Shown here: in pieces, positions 7,174 through 8,442 of the stretch | Numbering within the stretch: the stretch's first letter is position 1 | Layout of the letters: the number at the start of each line of letters is the position of its first letter | Origin: Candidatus Latescibacteria bacterium 4484_107 | GTDB lineage: Bacteria > Latescibacterota > 4484-107 | DNA: 8,442 nucleotides | Assembly: GCA_002059205.1 (NCBI GenBank) | Contig: MVCQ01000045.1 | Span: 1 to 8,442, forward strand | Direction: 5' to 3' | Translations under genes and position numbers: made by a program | Notes under the pieces: model-generated | The model's database searches: none | Told to the model about the DNA's origin: nothing | What the model saw: the letters and a program-made list of their open reading frames with translations, nothing else

Positions 7174-8253
7174 ATGGCAAATATCAGAAGTCAGAAGTCA
7201 GAAGTCAGAAGTCAGAAGAACCTCTTCTGGATTCTATATTCTGTATTCTTCATTTTAATTTTGTTCTCCCCCCAGACGGGATTTGCAACCGAAGAGGCGG
7301 GCGCTTTTCTTTCCTTGGGCGTGGGCGCCCGGGCGATCGGTTTGGGCGGCGCATTCAGCGCGATGGCCGACGACGGAACGGCTTTTTACTGGAATCCGGC
7401 GGGCCTGGCCCGGCTCTCCAGGCCAGAGGTCACGATGATGTATTCGTCCCTCTTCGGCCTGAGCGATGCGTTGGCAAATCATCACGTCCTGGCGTACGCG
7501 CATCCCTTGAGGGGCATTCATTTTTCCGCGGGATGGATCCGTCTCAGTGTGGATGACATCCCCCGATTCCCCGAGCTAACATATAAAAATACTAAGGACC
7601 GCAGCTACCGAGTAGGAGGGCTTCATCCTGATACTGACCTGCAAGGAGATGGTGTTCCGATGGGCTATTTCACGGATCGGGAGGATGCGGTCTATCTTTC
7701 CTTCTCCAAGATGAACACGCTTGAGGTGGACATGGGCTGGCAGTATTTTGCCTTTCGGCTACGCCTGCCCGTCGGCGTGAGTTTCAAGTTTCTGAACTAT
7801 TCCATAGGCGAAGCGTCCGGTCGGGGCGTGGGCATTGACATAGGAAGCATGCTTCTTTTCGGGGTGGATGAATTATTGGACAACGCCGCTTTGGGAAAGG
7901 CCTCCTTCGGTTTGGTGATTCAGGACGTAGCCAACACCGCCATCATCTGGAAAAGCAAGTATCAGGACACGATTCCCACCAATGTGAAGTTCGGCGCCGC
8001 GTACGATCAGCCCATTCCTTCTTTCAACAGCCGCGCCACGCTGCTCTGGGAGATCGAATCGAAGTATAAGGGAACCCACCACGTCGGCTTGGAATACACG
8101 TATGCCGAACGCCTGGCGCTACGCATCGGATACGACGAAGCGCGTGTTTCGGCCGGCATGGGAGTCACCTTCTGGAGGTTCCGAATGGATTACGCCCTCA
8201 GCAACTACGACCTCGGGATTATCCATCGCGCCAGCGCGTCGCTTCGTTTCTGA
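7174..8253 (+). CDS. porV: PorV/PorQ-family outer-membrane beta-barrel protein (T9SS shuttle-like)
   Basis: In Bacteroidota, PorV is a 14-stranded FadL-like barrel that collects substrates from the T9SS translocon through their C-terminal domain and passes them to PorU. The 359-residue protein has a signal peptide with n-region I-R-S-Q-K-S-E-V-R-S-Q-K, hydrophobic core about 16-31 and likely cleavage after G-F-A38. It then has the family signature F-L-S-L-G-V-G-A-R-A-I-G-L-G-G-A-F (45-61) and D-D-G-T-A-F-Y-W-N-P-A-G-L (66-78). Alternating beta-strand patterns follow (for example M-G-W-Q-Y-F-A-F-R-L-R-L), and the last residue is Phe (A-S-A-S-L-R-F), as expected of BAM-inserted barrels. AGGAAGG (7162-7168) lies 5 nt before the ATG, supporting this start; the gap to the porU-like stop is 13 nt, so the two are very likely co-transcribed. 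Oddly, the signal peptide is encoded largely by two heptanucleotide repeat tracts. A PorQ-type or other UPF0164 role is the alternative; family membership is firm. Confidence 0.87.
   Translation: MANIRSQKSEVRSQKNLFWILYSVFFILILFSPQTGFATEEAGAFLSLGVGARAIGLGGAFSAMADDGTAFYWNPAGLARLSRPEVTMMYSSLFGLSDALANHHVLAYAHPLRGIHFSAGWIRLSVDDIPRFPELTYKNTKDRSYRVGGLHPDTDLQGDGVPMGYFTDREDAVYLSFSKMNTLEVDMGWQYFAFRLRLPVGVSFKFLNYSIGEASGRGVGIDIGSMLLFGVDELLDNAALGKASFGLVIQDVANTAIIWKSKYQDTIPTNVKFGAAYDQPIPSFNSRATLLWEIESKYKGTHHVGLEYTYAERLALRIGYDEARVSAGMGVTFWRFRMDYALSNYDLGIIHRASASLRF
7184..7218 (+). repeat. Perfect heptanucleotide repeat (TCAGAAG)x5 inside porV
   Basis: Five exact copies of TCAGAAG run without interruption, starting 10 nt after the porV start. 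They encode the positively charged n-region, with a 7-residue cycle (S-Q-K-S-E-V-R) because three units equal 21 nt. Loss of one unit would lead to a TAA at 7256-7258; gain of one would lead to a TGA at 7554-7556. Confidence 0.97.
7224..7258 (+). repeat. Second, degenerate heptanucleotide tract (ATTCTNN) inside porV
   Basis: Units on a 7-nt period: CTTCTGG (7224-7230), ATTCTAT (7231-7237), ATTCTGT (7238-7244), ATTCTTC (7245-7251), ATTTTAA (7252-7258). This pyrimidine-rich tract encodes most of the hydrophobic core of the signal peptide (F-W-I-L-Y-S-V-F-F-I-L-I). It starts only 5 nt after the TCAGAAG tract. Confidence 0.75.
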
Positions 8254-8268
8254 GTTTCTTGGCAGACG

Positions 8269-8336
8269 CACCGCAAAGCCGTAAAGAACACAAAGAAAAG
8301 TCCGGGCTTTGAAGTGCTCTGTGCGTTTTTGTCGTG
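8269..8336 (+). repeat. Imperfect inverted repeat with AAAG-containing arms after porV
   Basis: The arms 8269-8291 and 8314-8336 (23 nt each) match at 16 of 23 positions when one is reverse-complemented, around a 22-nt centre. The left arm also holds spaced AAAG words (8275, 8283, 8292, 8297), a period of 8-9 nt. It looks like a decayed small palindromic intergenic element. It begins 16 nt after the porV stop. Confidence 0.5.
8297..8310 (+). terminator. Possible weak terminator hairpin after porV
   Basis: AAAGTC (8297-8302) can pair with GGCTTT (8305-8310), allowing one G-U pair, at the centre of the larger inverted repeat. The loop would be very tight (2 nt) unless the inner pairs open, and no U-tract follows directly; the T-run at 8326-8330 is further downstream. 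It could end the porU-porV transcript together with the longer arms. Confidence 0.25.
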
Positions 8337-8343
8337 AGGGTTT

Positions 8344-8371
8344 GTTCCGCAATTCGAATTCAGCAATCGAG
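8344..8371 (+). repeat. Diverged heptad tract and palindrome upstream of the last gene
   Basis: Units GTTCCGC (8344-8350), AATTCGA (8351-8357), ATTCAGC (8358-8364) and AATCGAG (8365-8371) fit the 7-nt period and the AATCCGM pattern loosely. AATTCGAATT (8351-8360) is also a perfect 10-nt palindrome. The tract runs into the ribosome binding site of the following gene. Confidence 0.45.
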
Positions 8372-8380
8372 GTGAAGGCC

Positions 8381-8442
8381 ATGGCCCGAACTTTCACACG
8401 CTTCGGAATGTTTATAGCGACTTTGGCGCTGCTCTTTTCGGG
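8381..8442 (+). CDS. N-terminus of an exported protein of unknown function (3' end outside window)
   Basis: The open frame begins at ATG 8381 and runs off the window after 20 full codons: M-A-R-T-F-T-R-F-G-M-F-I-A-T-L-A-L-L-F-S, then a partial glycine codon. GAGGTGA (8369-8375) lies 5 nt before the ATG, a good ribosome binding site. Two early arginines followed by a hydrophobic run (about residues 9-19) look like the start of a signal peptide, so the product is probably exported or a lipoprotein. Position after porV, same strand, suggests but does not prove an envelope or T9SS-related role. No family can be named from so few residues. Confidence 0.6.
   Translation, partial: MARTFTRFGMFIATLALLFS

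Noticed and set aside
7184..7258. Tandem repeats considered as a CRISPR array
   Set aside because: Units are 7 nt and directly adjacent, without unique spacers, and lie inside a coding frame; no cas genes are near.

Overview
The window looks like part of a moderately GC-rich Gram-negative bacterial chromosome, probably from the Fibrobacteres-Chlorobi-Bacteroidetes (FCB) group or a related candidate phylum. This is inferred from a PorU-like C25 peptidase with a C-terminal NYPNPF sorting/FlgD-like domain, followed by a PorV-family outer-membrane protein. That pair is typical of the type IX secretion system (T9SS). The phylum cannot be fixed from the sequence alone.

Layout, all genes on the + strand: (1) 1-1924 is a translation and nucleotide housekeeping cluster: the 3' part of tsf (EF-Ts), then pyrH (UMP kinase) and frr (ribosome recycling factor), a widely conserved gene order. 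(2) 1925-2189 is a non-coding gap with a weak candidate terminator and a small dyad. (3) 2190-8253 is a two-gene unit with a 13-nt gap: a 1656-residue secreted gingipain-family protein (porU-like, His842/Cys876 catalytic pair intact) and a 359-residue PorV-like beta-barrel. (4) 8254-8380 is a repeat-rich gap, followed by the first 20 codons of another exported protein that runs off the window.

In the T9SS of Bacteroidota, PorV is an outer-membrane shuttle that receives substrates and PorU is the cell-surface cysteine peptidase that removes the C-terminal sorting domain and attaches substrates to the surface. Here the peptidase carries extra Ig-like modules and its own sorting-type C-terminus.

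The most unusual signal is a set of short tandem repeats with a 7-nt period. Degenerate AATCCGM heptads lie just upstream of pyrH, frr and the last partial gene. Two other heptad tracts lie inside the porV coding region and encode most of its signal peptide: five perfect TCAGAAG copies, then an ATTCTNN tract. An 8-nt repeat lies in a linker of porU. Since 7 and 8 are not multiples of 3, a change of one copy in either coding tract would shift the frame, so both T9SS genes are candidate slip-strand (phase-variable) loci. That is a hypothesis; the repeats themselves are directly visible.
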